Of a stretch of 64,000 nucleotides of DNA, positions 34,055-43,968 are shown in pieces (positions within the stretch are counted from its first letter, which is position 1; the number at the start of each line of letters is the position of its first letter). The position numbers and the translations under genes were made by a program. The stretch is from Perognathus longimembris pacificus (Eukaryota; Chordata; Mammalia; Rodentia; Heteromyidae). The stretch covers positions 24,764,301 to 24,828,300 of the forward strand of contig NC_063170.1 in NCBI RefSeq assembly GCF_023159225.1. The letters run 5' to 3'. The notes under the pieces were generated by a model. It was not told the origin of the DNA. It was given only the letters and a program-made list of their open reading frames with translations, and ran no database searches.

Positions 34055-34385
34055 ACAGCTAGGATTTACTGAATATTGTTCAGGAGCCAAGCATACTTTT
34101 ATGTGCTTAAACCAACTTTGGGTTGTTTTTTTGTTGTTGTTAGTCATGGGGCTTGAACTCAGGGCTTGAGTGCTGTCCCTGAGCTTTTCTCACTCAAGGC
34201 TAATGCCCTACCTCTTTGAGCTATATTGTCATTTTTAGTTTTCTGGTGGTTAACTGGAGATAAGTCTCACAGACTTTCCCACATGGTTCTCAGATCTCAG
34301 CCTCCTGAATGCTTAGCCTCAGGTGCTTAACAAAACTTTCTAAGTATTTTTCACATTTGTTAGCTCTGGACAGATCTACAATTTA
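34055..34385 (-). repeat. MIR/L2-type fragment split by a SINE
   Basis: AGGATTTACTGAATATTGTT and CATACTTTTATGTGCTTAAA on the left continue as TTTTTCACATTTGTTAGCTC on the right of the SINE, in the order of a reversed MIR/L2 end. Confidence 0.5.
34120..34322 (-). repeat. Family B SINE, antisense, with TSD
   Basis: GGGGCTTGAACTCAGGGCTT, TGGTGGTTAACTGGAGATAA and CAGATCTCAGCCTCCTGAAT. Duplications GTGCTTAAACCAACTTT (34103-34119) and GTGCTTAACAAAACTTT (34323-34339) match at about 15 of 17. Confidence 0.85.
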
Positions 34386-34572
34386 TTGACTGGATTATCT
34401 GTGGAATTAAGAAAGAATACAACAGAATATCTAGAATAAGTTATATTAGAATGGAAAGTATCCAAGCCTGTAATCTTCTGTTTAATGAAGACTATCAATG
34501 ATGTGTGAGTATATATGTGCACATGTGTGTGTTCACTAGGATTCATTTACACATATTTTACCAGTGCAAATA
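34386..34572. other. Unassigned sequence
   Basis: A short TGTGTG patch near 34514-34533. Confidence 0.35.
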
Positions 34573-34690
34573 TGTTTCTTTTTTATTATCTTTAAGTTTT
34601 ACAAGTAGGTTTCAATCCAGCAAACAGCTTATAAGTATACAATATCTCGATCATTGTCACCCCTCCATCATTATCTACTGTCTTCCTGTC
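34573..34690 (-). repeat. L1 3' end (subfamily II), antisense
   Basis: TTATTATCTTTAAGTTTTAC, AAACAGCTTATAAGTATACA and CGATCATTGTCACCCCTCC. Truncated directly next to another copy. Confidence 0.72.
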
Positions 34691-34706
34691 TTAAAATGTA
34701 TTTCCT

Positions 34707-35162
34707 TTTTTTCTTTTTATTATCTTTAGTTGTATAAAGGAGTTTCCACTTAACAAAGTAGTTTATGAATACAATATATTTTGATTAAAGTCACCCATTT
34801 CAACATTCTCAACCCATCCCTCCCCTCCCCACACCTTTACTCTTCTTAATGTTGTAGGATGTACATTGGATTCTTGACGGCATTCTTCCCACTTTCTCCT
34901 CTTTGTTTTTTGATTCCTTACCCCTTGACTCTACCCCACCCGCTTTGAGCACTCACTTCTTGGTGTTTTATTTTGCTAATGTTAGGGTTTGTCTTACTAA
35001 GATATTGTACTATTTGAGATCTCCTTTGAATCTACCATAAATCAGTTAGTTAATATATATGTAACCCTTGCATACCACCCAATAGATTTACTTATAAGTT
35101 TATAAGCTAAATCTAGCTGCCACATATAAAGGAAACATTCATCCTTTGTCTCTCTGGGCCTG
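34707..35162 (-). repeat. L1 3' part (subfamily II), antisense half of a 5'-inverted L1
   Basis: TTATTATCTTTAGTTGTATA starts the reversed 3' terminus. The C-rich block at 34808-34832 is the reversed G-rich 3' UTR tract. TCATCCTTTGTCTCTCTGGG near 35149 is the complement of the end of ORF2. At 35162 the orientation flips. Confidence 0.78.
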
Positions 35163-35465
35163 ATGGCCATTATCAAGAAAACAAACAATAAGAGATGCTG
35201 GAGAGCTTATGGCCAAAAGGCAGCTCTACTCCCCTACTGGTGGGAATGTTAGCTTTTCGACCACTGTGGAAAGCACTGGGGAGTTTCTTTTTAAAATTTT
35301 TAAACATAGAATTACCCTATGATCCAGCAATTCCATTCCTGGGTATATTTACCCAAAAGATTACAAACCAGGATACAGTAAAACCATCAGCACAATCATA
35401 TTTATTGCAACACTATTCATCATAGCCAAGGTAGGGAATCAGCAATGGATGAATGGATCAAGAAA

Positions 35466-35515
<50 letters not shown>

Positions 35516-35635
35516 GGAATTTTACTCATCTACTAGAAAGAATAATTATTGTAACATTAGTAAGGAAATGGAAAGACTTGGAAAAATTATAAGTGAAGTC
35601 AGGCCCAGAGAGACAGAGGATGCATATTTTCCTTT
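35163..35635 (+). repeat. L1 ORF2 C-terminal segment, sense half of a 5'-inverted L1
   Basis: ATGGCCATTATCAAGAAAAC begins the ORF2 tail. A frame at 35195-35425 contains IELPYDPAIPFLGI, and 35445-35657 contains DEWIKKMPYIY and MEFYSS, both recognisable L1 ORF2 C-terminal text. A (TA)n microsatellite (35471-35513) lies inside the second. The end AGGCCCAGAGAGACAGAGGA (35601-35620) repeats, inverted, the text before 35162. Dead fragment. Confidence 0.85.
35471..35513. repeat. (AT)n microsatellite inside L1 ORF2 remnant
   Basis: About 21 AT units between GCC and ATGGAATTTTACTC. The flanking L1 codons remain in frame across it. Confidence 0.97.
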
Positions 35636-35640
35636 AAAAT

Positions 35641-35795
35641 ATATTTATTTCTTTTAAACTTAAAATGCTGCCATTAAATAGTTGTACAAAAGGATTTCAA
35701 TCAGGCATATCCATCTATGAATACAATGCATCTTGATCTATGTCACCGTTTCCATCCTTCTCCCCCATCTCTCTCCCAAAAATGTATTTCTCAAG
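35641..35795 (-). repeat. L1 3' end (subfamily II), antisense
   Basis: CTGCCATTAAATAGTTGTAC, GAATACAATGCATCTTGATC and a TTCTCCCCCATCTC block. Confidence 0.72.
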
Positions 35796-35849
35796 TGAGT
35801 CAAGAACAATTAGAAGATGGCTGTTTTCTCATTCCAGTTTCATAAGAAT

Positions 35850-35970
35850 TAGGTGAGATGGTGTGAATATTCCCCTTTCCCAGGTGACAAAACTGAGATT
35901 CCAAGATGTGAAGAAACCTACCCAAGGTCACGTGGCAAGAAAGTGAGAGGGCCAGGATTCCCTTTCATCC
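35850..35970 (-). repeat. MIR-type SINE, antisense
   Basis: CAGGTGACAAAACTGAGATT, CCTACCCAAGGTCACGTGGC and GTGAGAGGGCCAGGATTCC are the reversed MIR core. Confidence 0.75.
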
Positions 35971-36629
35971 GTGGGACCTTTGCTCTCCCAATAAACAGCA
36001 AACTAACACAGCCAACTCTTTGCAGCAAAGAAAACATAAACCCCGTAACTCTCCGAGTCTGTACTGGGGAGCCTCTGAGACCATCTGCTCCTCCAGACGG
36101 CTTGCAACTGTTCTTTTCATGTTTGCAAGAAGAGTTTGGTAACAAAACCCATTTACTATGAAACAAGAAGACAGCAGAGAGCTCCTTGGTCTTATAGCAT
36201 TGTTGATGTCGCCTTAATTTATAACATGGCAAATGGTTAGGCAGATGGCATTTAATATATTCCCAGACATAAACATGAGGATTAAGTTGTATATGGTGTA
36301 GGTTCCTGGGCTTCTATAAACTCTGTAGGAGGTAAGCCTATCTCCTCCCCCTCCCTTCCTCCCCTACCCCCTCCCTCCTGCACATGAGCAGCTTTAACCA
36401 GAGACCCAGGAAAGACAAAGAGTTACTGAGTGGCTTGGGTGAGAAGCTGGGCAACCCGTTCAAAGGTAGCACTGGCTTTAACTGAGATTAGTTCAGGTTA
36501 TGCACTAATGGTAAGATCAGTTCAACCTCAGATAATAATAGAAGGAGCCTTATTTTTAAGGGGTGAGGGAATACTGAACCCCCATCTCTTCACTTACAAG
36601 TCATGTAAATTTGTGTTTTCAATGAACAG
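35971..36629. other. Unassigned sequence
   Basis: About 660 bp; a C/T-rich patch at 36338-36380. Overlapping frames near 35.85-36.23 kb cover the MIR and lack domains. Confidence 0.4.
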
Positions 36630-36845
36630 ACTTCCCTTTTTAGAACAGTTTTAGATGGACATAAAAATGCAACTATTAGTTCAGAGTACTCTCCTCTTAT
36701 TTTCTACACCAAACTATTATTCTTGTTTTGGTGTAGGGTTTGTTACAGTGAACACATGTCTGTCATTGTATTATCGTTAACCAAAGTCAGATTTGCTTTG
36801 TTTTTAGTTAATATCTAGTATCTCACACAAGATACCAATCACAGT
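36630..36845 (-). repeat. L1M 3' UTR, antisense, segment 1
   Basis: TTTTTAGAACAGTTTTAGAT is the hallmark of the reversed L1M 3' UTR. TTATCGTTAACCAAAGTCAG follows in order. A hairpin CTACACCAAA / TTTGGTGTAG (36704-36713 and 36727-36736) sits in it. Confidence 0.7.
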
Positions 36846-36957
36846 TAGGGATCATGCATCCCTGTTGTGGCTTCGCTATGGAATGTCCTAGTCAGGCTCA
36901 TGTAGTCAGTGACTGGTCCCCAGCAGGTGGTGCTATTTTGGGAAGTGGTGGAAACTT
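36846..36957. other. Unassigned sequence
   Basis: Nothing recognised between L1M and an ID element. Confidence 0.35.
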
Positions 36958-37036
36958 CAGGATAGCACATCTCAAGTGGAAGAGTGCTTATCTAGCAAGC
37001 ACAAGACGCTGGGTTCAAATCCCAATACCAACAAAA
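36958..37036 (+). repeat. Monomeric ID-like element
   Basis: CATCTCAAGTGGAAGAGTGC, TATCTAGCAAGCACAAGACG and GGGTTCAAATCCC give a simple tRNA-like ID unit with a B-box, ending A-rich. Confidence 0.75.
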
Positions 37037-37051
37037 GATAAAAATACCTCA

Positions 37052-37281
37052 GGAGCTGGCACCAGTGGTTCACGCCTGTAATTCTTGCTTCTCAGGAAGC
37101 TAAGATCTGAGGATCATGATTTGAAGCCAGCCAGGGCAAGACAAGAGACTCATTTCCAATTAACCACTGGATAACTGGAAGTGGCACTGTGGATCAAAGT
37201 GTTAGAGCACTAGCCTTGAGCAAAAGAGCTCAGGTATAAAACCAGGCTATCATTGCAAACCCACAACCAACCAAAGAAAAG
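37052..37281 (+). repeat. Family B SINE with perfect 12-bp TSD
   Basis: CCAGTGGTTCACGCCTGTAA, GAAGCTAAGATCTGAGGATC and GTGGCACTGTGGATCAAAGT. AAAAATACCTCA is repeated exactly at 37040-37051 and 37282-37293. Confidence 0.92.
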
Positions 37282-37293
37282 AAAAATACCTCA

Positions 37294-37699
37294 AGTTACT
37301 TTTTATTTAAAACTTGAACCTGAACACTTGCTTGTTACTCTGGCAGTGTTATTACACTTAGATTCTCTCAACTGACAGAGGAATGAAATACATGTGTGTG
37401 TATTAACCCATGTGTGTGTCGAGACCTAAAAATATGCCTATATGTCATCTCTATTTTATGATAATCCTGAGTACTTACTCACATTTCCAACTCTGGTTTG
37501 TTATCTCATTGATCAGCCTAGCACCTTTTCCTATGGAAATGCCCACTGCACCATTCTGATATGTGCACCTCACATGGTGTGATTGCTAACCCATCATCAT
37601 GAGAAAGAAGTCAGACAGTATGCACTGCTTGTGTGATGTGCTCTCACTCCTGGTCTCACAGTATGCATTCTTTTCTCTGCCACCTGACCTCCTCCACTT
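37294..37699. other. Unassigned, possibly decayed L1M
   Basis: Lies between two ordered L1M antisense segments but I cannot align it. Two TGTGTG patches at 37393-37419. Confidence 0.35.
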
Positions 37700-37925
37700 G
37701 GTTTTCAAATATGGATGCAGGACAGTCCAATCTGTGTTGTCAAGTTCTATGAGTTTTGACAAATGTATAATGTCATATAGCTACCATTACAGTAACATGC
37801 AAAATACGGAACTTTGGAAATTCCATGACTTACTCATTCATCACTCTTTCCTTCCCCACAGATTCCTGACCATCACTGATTTTTCACTGTCTCATACTTA
37901 CTGTCTCTTGTACATTTGTATAACC
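37700..37925 (-). repeat. L1M, antisense, segment 2
   Basis: AGTTTTGACAAATGTATAAT and CATATAGCTACCATTACAGT, then a CCTGACCATCACTGATTTTT block, follow segment 1 in the usual reversed L1M order. Confidence 0.7.
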
Positions 37926-38268
37926 TGAGCCCCAGTCCCCAGCCCTGCCTCCCAGTAACTGTGGGGACTGCTTCCAAGACTCACCTGAGCACTGAAACCT
38001 GTGGATGACCATGTTCCTGATAGAAAACTGACAGTATTTCTATACAGTCTTCCCACAGCCTTCTTTACCTTTTAAGTCATCTTTAGAGTGTTTGTAATAT
38101 CAATACAAATGCTATGGGAATGGTTGTTATTGTTTTATTTAGGGAATATGACAAGAAAAGTGTTTGAGTGTGTTTAGTACAAGTGGCATTTCTCTTTAAA
38201 TGTTTTCTATCCATGATTAGCTATTTTGTGAATGCAAAGCCTATGGCTTACAGGGGCCAATTGAAGAT
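37926..38268. mobile_element. MER2-like (Tigger-type) DNA transposon
   Basis: About 343 bp inserted between two L1M segments. GTTTTATTTAGGGAATATGA and CAAGAAAAGTGTTTGAGTG with a CAATACAAATGCTATGGGAA upstream match what I know of MER2, a non-autonomous Tigger relative of similar length. The terminal repeats are decayed. Family named from memory. Confidence 0.55.
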
Positions 38269-38360
38269 GGAATCACTCTCTGTGGAGGCTTTCTAGAATG
38301 GCTTCTTACACTAAAGGATGTATATCTAGGTCCACATCTCTAAGAGATTTGATAGCTTAT

Positions 38361-38460
38361 TTCCTTCCTTCCTTCCTTCCTTCCTTCCTTCCTTCCTTCC
38401 TTCCTTCCTTCCTTCCTTCTTCCCTCCCTTCCTCCCTTCCTCCCTTCCTCCCTCCCCTCT
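38361..38460. repeat. (TTCC)n microsatellite inside L1M
   Basis: Sixty bases of TTCC units (15 repeats), then TTCCC/TCCC variants. The seed is the ATTTC segment of the L1M host sequence. Confidence 0.97.
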
Positions 38461-38976
38461 TTCTTTCTCTTGATCCTTTTTTGTTACTCAATAGTATTCT
38501 GTGAGTTCTGTGAGTTCTATATTCACCCATTGAGGAATGTCTTGGTTCCTTGTAGTTTGGGGTGATTGTGAATAAAACTGGCCAAAAAAATCCTTATTTT
38601 TGAGTGGACACAGTTTTTCAGCTTAATGAGATCAATAAATAGGAGTACAGTCATTGGATTGGGTAATACTATTTTTCTTTGCTTCAATAAAAACTTCTAA
38701 ATTGCCTTCTAAAGTAGCTTTATCATTTTTCTTTCCTTCCAGCAATGAAGGAGATTTTCTGTTGTTCCACATCCTTGAAGAATTTGGTGTGTTCTGTATT
38801 GGTTCTTTATTGTCACATTCTGGTTGTAATAGGCATGCCATGCTAACCACTATGAGATAGTATTTTGCTGTTTTACTTTGGGTCAGTTTCATGTATTTTG
38901 AAAAGTTTTGGTTTTCCCATTTGGTGGTTTGTGTTGCCAGTTCCTTAACCTCACTATAAAGCAGAGATTTATCAAC

Positions 38977-38977
<1 letters not shown>

Positions 38978-39010
<33 letters not shown>
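38978..39010. repeat. (AT)n microsatellite
   Basis: About 16 TA units within L1M. Confidence 0.96.
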
Positions 39011-39012
<2 letters not shown>

Positions 39013-39235
39013 GATTTTTTTAGTGTTGTATCTAGAAGTTTGTCATTAAACCTAAAACTATCTAGATTTTGTTCTCCTGTTATCTTCTAAAGTTTTGTGA
39101 TTTTTGAGGTTCTTTTACATCTTGGTCTATGATCCATCTTGAATTAATTTCTATGGAAGTTATAAGTCCTATGCTTAAATTTTTCCTCCTATTTTTGCAT
39201 ATACAAGACAAAATTGTCCCAATAACATTTTGTGG

Positions 39236-40015
39236 AAATGCTACTCTTATTATTTATCTGTAAACAGCTGTACAAAGTAGTTTCATTTCATCATATCAGT
39301 TTATGTGCATAATGCATCATGGTCAGAGTCATCTCTTCCATCCTTCTCCTTCTGCCCCTCCCCCAACCAGTCTCATCAAGTTTCCTCGTTCCATGCATGC
39401 ACATTGAGTGTTTGTTTATTTTGTTGTGCTTTTTGCCCACCTTTTCTCTCTCTATTAGTCCATCCCCTCCCACTGGTACCTCAATCTACAGTCAAGATAT
39501 GTTTTAGTTTTCTAATATTCTTTTTGTTAAACTGCCTGTCAATTGTTCAAAGGGTTTACATAATGAAATCTCATTCCTGAGGATACCCTACTTTGATCAC
39601 ATATATGCATATGATCCTGTATGTGTTAACATACATGATCATATTTTAGATCTAAAACCCACATATGGGAGAAAATATTCATCCTTTGTCCTGGCAAGTC
39701 TGGCTTCTTTTACTCAACATGATGGAGAGCACTGCGTTCTCCACTGAATTACCTTGGCTCCTGTTTGGGGCTGTCAACTTTGTTCCATAAATTATATAAC
39801 CTACCCCCATATAGTGAGGTTTGGGTTACCATAGGTCTATAAGGAGTCATGAGGTTGAGTAGTGTCAGCTCCTCCATTTGTATTCCATTATCTGTGTTCT
39901 GTTCTCTATTATGAAGCTTCTACCTTCCCCAGGAACTTTAGGGTTGTCTAGTTGTCTATGTCTATAAAATAGGGTGTTGTGATTGCCATTAAGTTGGAAT
40001 GAAATGATAGGTCAA
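39236..40015 (-). repeat. L1 (subfamily II) 3' end and ORF2 parts, antisense
   Basis: AACAGCTGTACAAAGTAGTT, CATAATGCATCATGGTCAGA and a CTCCTTCTGCCCCTCCCCC block give the reversed 3' end. TCATCCTTTGTCCTGGCAAG and the 39800-39990 text resemble reversed ORF2. It abuts L1M. Confidence 0.6.
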
Positions 40016-40850
40016 TGATATTGAAACTTCTAAAATGTAACCTTTAAAATCAGTTTAACTGGTTAGTAAGTGTAATACAGAAAGCTACATATATTAAAGA
40101 GGTATAGTTTAATGTATTTTAATGCATCTAGGCAACCATGAAGCTACCATCACTATCAATATAATGAATAAATTCATCATCTACCAAAGTTTTGTTAGCT
40201 CTCTTTGCAATCTGTCCCATCTAATGCCCTAAGGCCAGACAACCACTCGTTTGATTTCTGGTATTCCATCTTAGTCTGCAGTTCCTACAATTTAATATAA
40301 ATTTAAATCTTACAGCATGTATTCATTTTAATTGTCTGTACTTTCACTCAGGGTAATTGTTATGAAGTATATGAATGTTGTAGCACCCATAGATAGCTCA
40401 TTCCTTTCTATTGTTGAATAATATTGGATTATATAGCTATTCCACCACTTGTTTAGCCTCTCATTTGATAGACATTGGACTGTTTCCAGTGTTCAGCTTT
40501 TAGAAATGAAGCTGCTATAAAGATTTGTGAATTTCCTGTGAAGCGAACACCTGGGAGTGGAATTTCTAGGTTATATTGTAGGCATAAGTTTACCTTGTTA
40601 AGAAACTGACAAACTTTTCCAAAGTGACTATGTTCCAGCAGCTGTGTGGGAAAGTTCCAGTTCCTCCACATTTTCACAAACACAAGCTAAGGTCAGTCTC
40701 AGCCATTTGATGCTGGCCATTTCCATAAGTGCAGAAAGGTAGAGCAGTGTGTTGGACATTTGCATAGAAGGCGATAATTGAAGAACTGTTATATTTATAT
40801 TCCAGTAAATATGCCTGAGATGTGTTCTCAAGGTCAAATTAAATCAAAAA
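40016..40850 (-). repeat. L1ME-like fragment, antisense
   Basis: TTAAAGAGGTATAGTTTAAT, GAAGCTACCATCACTATCAA, AATGAAGCTGCTATAAAGAT and GGAGTGGAATTTCTAGGTTA keep the order of an old reversed L1 3' UTR and ORF2 end. Confidence 0.72.
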
Positions 40851-41220
40851 CAGTTTTAAACCTTTGCTTTTCTTTATATATGGTATGTTAGTGGGGCCAT
40901 AAGCAGAATTTGGCTTGGGACCAGTTTATTCCCTGTTTCTCAGTCAAGATCTCTGTACTGCCCCAGTGGGAAGCCATTCTTGTATTCTCAGCCGTGTAAA
41001 CAATGCATCCCTCCTGGCCATCCTTTCCAATGTTCTTCTCCTGGAGCTGGGAAGTCCTCTCACTTGTATGGACAGCACACTACTCTTCTGTAAACTCAAA
41101 AAGGATGCTGCAGATCTCCAGGCCTCTCTCCTTTTCCTCCCATGCTGTATTCTCCTCCACTGTCCTCTCTGTTATTTGGTTCCATGAACTCAAGCCTCCT
41201 TAGCTCTCTAATGCTCAATT
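40851..41220. other. Unassigned sequence
   Basis: About 370 bp; a 90-codon frame (40915-41187) has no domain. An L2 origin is possible but unproven. Confidence 0.4.
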
Positions 41221-41300
41221 TAAAATCCTCAGAGCTCAGCCTCTTGAGTAGCTAGGATTATGGACAGCAGTCACTGCTGTCCAGCTACTTCTTCTTCAAT
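41221..41300 (-). repeat. B1-like fragment, antisense
   Basis: GCTCAGCCTCTTGAGTAGCT and AGGATTATGGACAGCAGTCA are the end of a reversed B1 arm. Confidence 0.65.
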
Positions 41301-41397
41301 ACTTTTTAAAAGACATTGTCTTTTTATTAAACCAGCCTTTTACTCTGATCCTGTTACCTGTGCTTTCTGCAGAGCCTGTATGCTCTCTTTTAGACTT

Positions 41398-41697
41398 TTT
41401 TTTTGCTGAAAACTAGTGCTCTACCACTTGAGCCACAGCTCCACTTCCAGCTTTTCTGGTGATTGATTAGGGATAGGAATCTTACAAAGTAACAAGTGGC
41501 TCAAGTGTTAAAGCACTATCCTTGAGCACAAATAGGCCCAGGGATAGCACCCAGGCCCTGAGTTCAAGTCCCACAACTGACAAAACGTGAAAAGAATCTT
41601 ACAGACTTTCCTGCCCAGGCTAGCTTTGAACTATGAGTCTCAGATTTCAGCCGCCTTAGTTACTGGGATTATAGGCATGATCACCAATGCCCAGCTG
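41398..41697 (-). repeat. Family B SINE, antisense, split by another SINE
   Basis: CTCTACCACTTGAGCCACAG (reversed ID-related arm) at the left and TTACTGGGATTATAGGCATG (reversed B1 arm) at the right belong to one element. The linker is broken at GAATCTTACA, where a sense monomer has entered. Confidence 0.88.
41488..41593 (+). repeat. Monomeric ID-related arm SINE nested in a SINE
   Basis: AAGTGGCTCAAGTGTTAAAG, CCAGGCCCTGAGTTCAAGTC and a short A-rich end. GAATCTTACA is duplicated at 41477-41486 and 41594-41603. Second clear case of the right arm moving without a left arm. Confidence 0.88.
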
Positions 41698-42122
41698 CAA
41701 TTTTCCTCTTAATTTTTCAGGGCCACCCTGTCATATAATCCGGCCTTTGTAATTATTGTAATTATTACTAAACTGTGATATTGAACTAAGGCTCCCTTCA
41801 GTGAAGCTTTTTTCTTTTCCCCTTCATTAGGTATTTTTTAACTATTCAAAGAATTTGACATTCATTTCCAAAGTATGTAAAAAAGATTTTTTAAAAAGGG
41901 GGGGGGGGGTTGACAAAGCAGAAAGCCCTCATCCTCACTTACATCAACCCTTAGGCCACCAGTAGCATCAACTGGATGATTTGGAGGCCCAGTTTCTATG
42001 TTGTGTGGACAATTACTTTCAAATAATTCAAGATAGCACCACATTAGAGAAATAAAGGCAATTCTATGGAAGAAAAAAAAGTACAAAACCCTGAACCTGC
42101 ATGGCTTAGTTTTTCTCTGGGG
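41698..42122. other. Unassigned sequence with a poly(G) run
   Basis: Twelve G at 41898-41909; otherwise nothing recognised. Confidence 0.45.
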
Positions 42123-42271
42123 CTGCCAGTACATTAATTTTAGTTTGATTTGATTTTTGGTTTGAGTTTGAGTTTTCAGTGGCAGACACACTAAAACCTC
42201 CTAAAGTCTGTAGGAGCCAATAGCTAGAGTACTGATGACCGGCATAGCAAGACACTTTATGCTTCTTAATG
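42123..42271 (-). repeat. Unidentified repeat, copy A of an inverted pair
   Basis: CTGCCAGTACATTAATTTTA to CACTTTATGCTTCTTAATG is, reversed, the sequence at 48272-48432 with roughly 85-90% match by eye and a few indels in the A/T-rich part. Flanks are unrelated. I recognise no family. Confidence 0.85.
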
Positions 42272-42678
42272 TATTCCTTAATGTATCCCACCCAACACAA
42301 TTCCAAAGAGCCTTGTAGGATGTTAAAAAAATGAATATCTTTAAGCGGTGCACTGACAGAAATAGGAAGCCCTATGCTGTTAGCTAGGAAAACTCACCTC
42401 AGAGATTAGAAATCCAAATGTTTCCCACCCATGTCTTTACTCTTGTTTAAGGATGTCTGTGATTATTACAGCTCCAGTCTATGCTATCATGCCCAGACAG
42501 TTATAATTTTACCCCAGGTTCTATAGCTCCAGTGTTTTCTATTCTCTTTTCAATCACAAGATACTTAAGTGTAACCTCAAATACAATGTTCAAGGCCTTT
42601 GAATAGACCCTTTGAATCTCATTCTTTATTCCTGAGGATTTGGGGTTTCTGCATCATATTCTTTTTTAAGAGAAAACT
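42272..42678. other. Unassigned sequence
   Basis: Nothing recognised. Confidence 0.4.
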
Positions 42679-42826
42679 TGTGCACTGGTCAGGCATAGTA
42701 GCACATGCCTGTCATCCCAGTAACTCAAGAGGTAAAAAGGACCATTGTTGACATCTGTCCTGGGAAAAATAGCACAAGACTCTACCCAAAACTGAAATGG
42801 GTGTACATAACAAAAAAATAGGTGCT
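42679..42826 (+). repeat. B1-like SINE, diverged
   Basis: AGTAGCACATGCCTGTCATC, CCAGTAACTCAAGAGG and GCACAAGACTCTACCCAAAA. Confidence 0.65.
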
Positions 42827-42971
42827 AAATGATCTTCTCATAAGAGTTCCCCAGCCTAGAAGAGGTCAGGATGATGAGCATAGTGGTGTAGCACTTCTCC
42901 TCTAAGTAGAGTACAAAGAAATCCCTGTTTGAATATGTGAAGAAATAAAAGTGCTCCTATTTTTTCTTTTC

Positions 42972-43180
42972 TTTTTTTTTTTTTTTTTGCCAGTCCTACG
43001 GCTTGAACTCAGAGCCTGAGCACTGTTGCTGGCTTCTTTTTGCTCAAGGTTAGCACTCTGCCACTTGGGCCACAGCACCACTTCTGGCCATTTTCTGTAT
43101 ATGTGGTGCTAGGGAATTGAACCCAGGGCTTCATGTATACGAGACAAGCACTCTTGCCACTAGGCCATATTCCCAGCCCC
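42972..43180 (-). repeat. Family A SINE, antisense, with TSD
   Basis: A T-run, then GCCAGTCCTACGGCTTGAAC to CACTAGGCCATATTCCCAGC. Target duplications CTATTTTTTCTTT (42958-42970) and CTATTTTTTTCTTT (43180-43193) flank it. Confidence 0.88.
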
Positions 43181-43349
43181 TATTTTTTTCTTTATTGTAT
43201 CATTTTCCTATTTTTTGTTACAGGAGGATTTTAGAGAAAGGAAATGGATGTAGATCAAAGATTCTGCTGATGTTCAACATGCACAAGTCTCGGGGTTTTA
43301 TCCTCAGCACAAAAGTAAATGAATAAGGTAGATTACTTATGTGCATGAA
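43181..43349. other. Unassigned sequence
   Basis: Nothing recognised. Confidence 0.35.
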
Positions 43350-43445
43350 TTTTTTAATTATCTTTAAGTAGTTATACAAAAGAGTTGCCATTTAACAAAG
43401 CAGTTTATGAATGCAATGCATCTTGATCAATGTTACCCCGTTCAT
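43350..43445 (-). repeat. L1 3' end (subfamily II), antisense
   Basis: TTATCTTTAAGTAGTTATAC, TTGCCATTTAACAAAGCAGT and ATGCATCTTGATCAATGTTA. A short, clean copy of the terminus. Confidence 0.75.
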
Positions 43446-43734
43446 GAGTTCATGAATATTTATGTACAAGAATAGATTTTTAAATTAGTAAGTAGATATA
43501 GATGGAAATGTATGCTTGTGCACTTTCTTCATAAGCTGTGGGGTTAAAAAGTTTGATGATTATTAATACCTGGAATTAGCCTTGTCTTCCTCAGTACCAG
43601 AGCCATCCTACTTACTGTGTTATTAAGCTTTGGGGACATTTTTAGAATCTCCAGTCCTCTCTATCTCCCTCTATAAAATAGGATTTTGATAGTGCTAGTC
43701 ATCCTTTTCCTCAAAAGAAGGTGAGAGTTAAAAC
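43446..43734. other. Unassigned sequence
   Basis: Nothing recognised. Confidence 0.35.
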
Positions 43735-43968
43735 CACTTGCTTGCATACCTATAATCCTAGCCACTCAGGAGGCTGAGATGTGAGGATCACAATTTGGAG
43801 CCAGGGAGATGAAAAGTCTGTGACATGATTATCTCCAATTAATCAGTAAAATGCTCAAGCTGGAGGCATAGCTCACGTGGTAGAGAGCCACTCGTGAATG
43901 ACAAAACTGAGTAAGTGTGAGAGCACACAGCCCTGAGTTCAAGCCTCTGTATGAGCACCAAAAGAATA
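43735..43968 (+). repeat. Family B SINE, diverged
   Basis: GCATACCTATAATCCTAGCC, AGGAGGCTGAGATGTGAGGA, CATAGCTCACGTGGTAGAG and CCCTGAGTTCAAGCC. Confidence 0.85.

Larger units (their letters stand above)
38269..39235 (-). repeat. L1M, antisense, segment 3 (3' UTR to ORF2)
   Basis: ATGGCTTCTTACACTAAAGG and GATTTGATAGCTTATTTCC resume L1M. TCACCCATTGAGGAATGTCT and the 39060-39230 text continue into reversed ORF2. It is interrupted by (TTCC)n and (AT)n microsatellites. No intact frame. Confidence 0.7.

Noticed and set aside
36704..36736. 10-bp hairpin CTACACCAAA / TTTGGTGTAG as a possible terminator or RNA element
   Set aside because: It lies inside a decayed L1M 3' UTR and has no T-run or other RNA-gene feature.
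38298..38504. Plus-strand frame with repeated LPSF units
   Set aside because: Translation of the (TTCC)n microsatellite.
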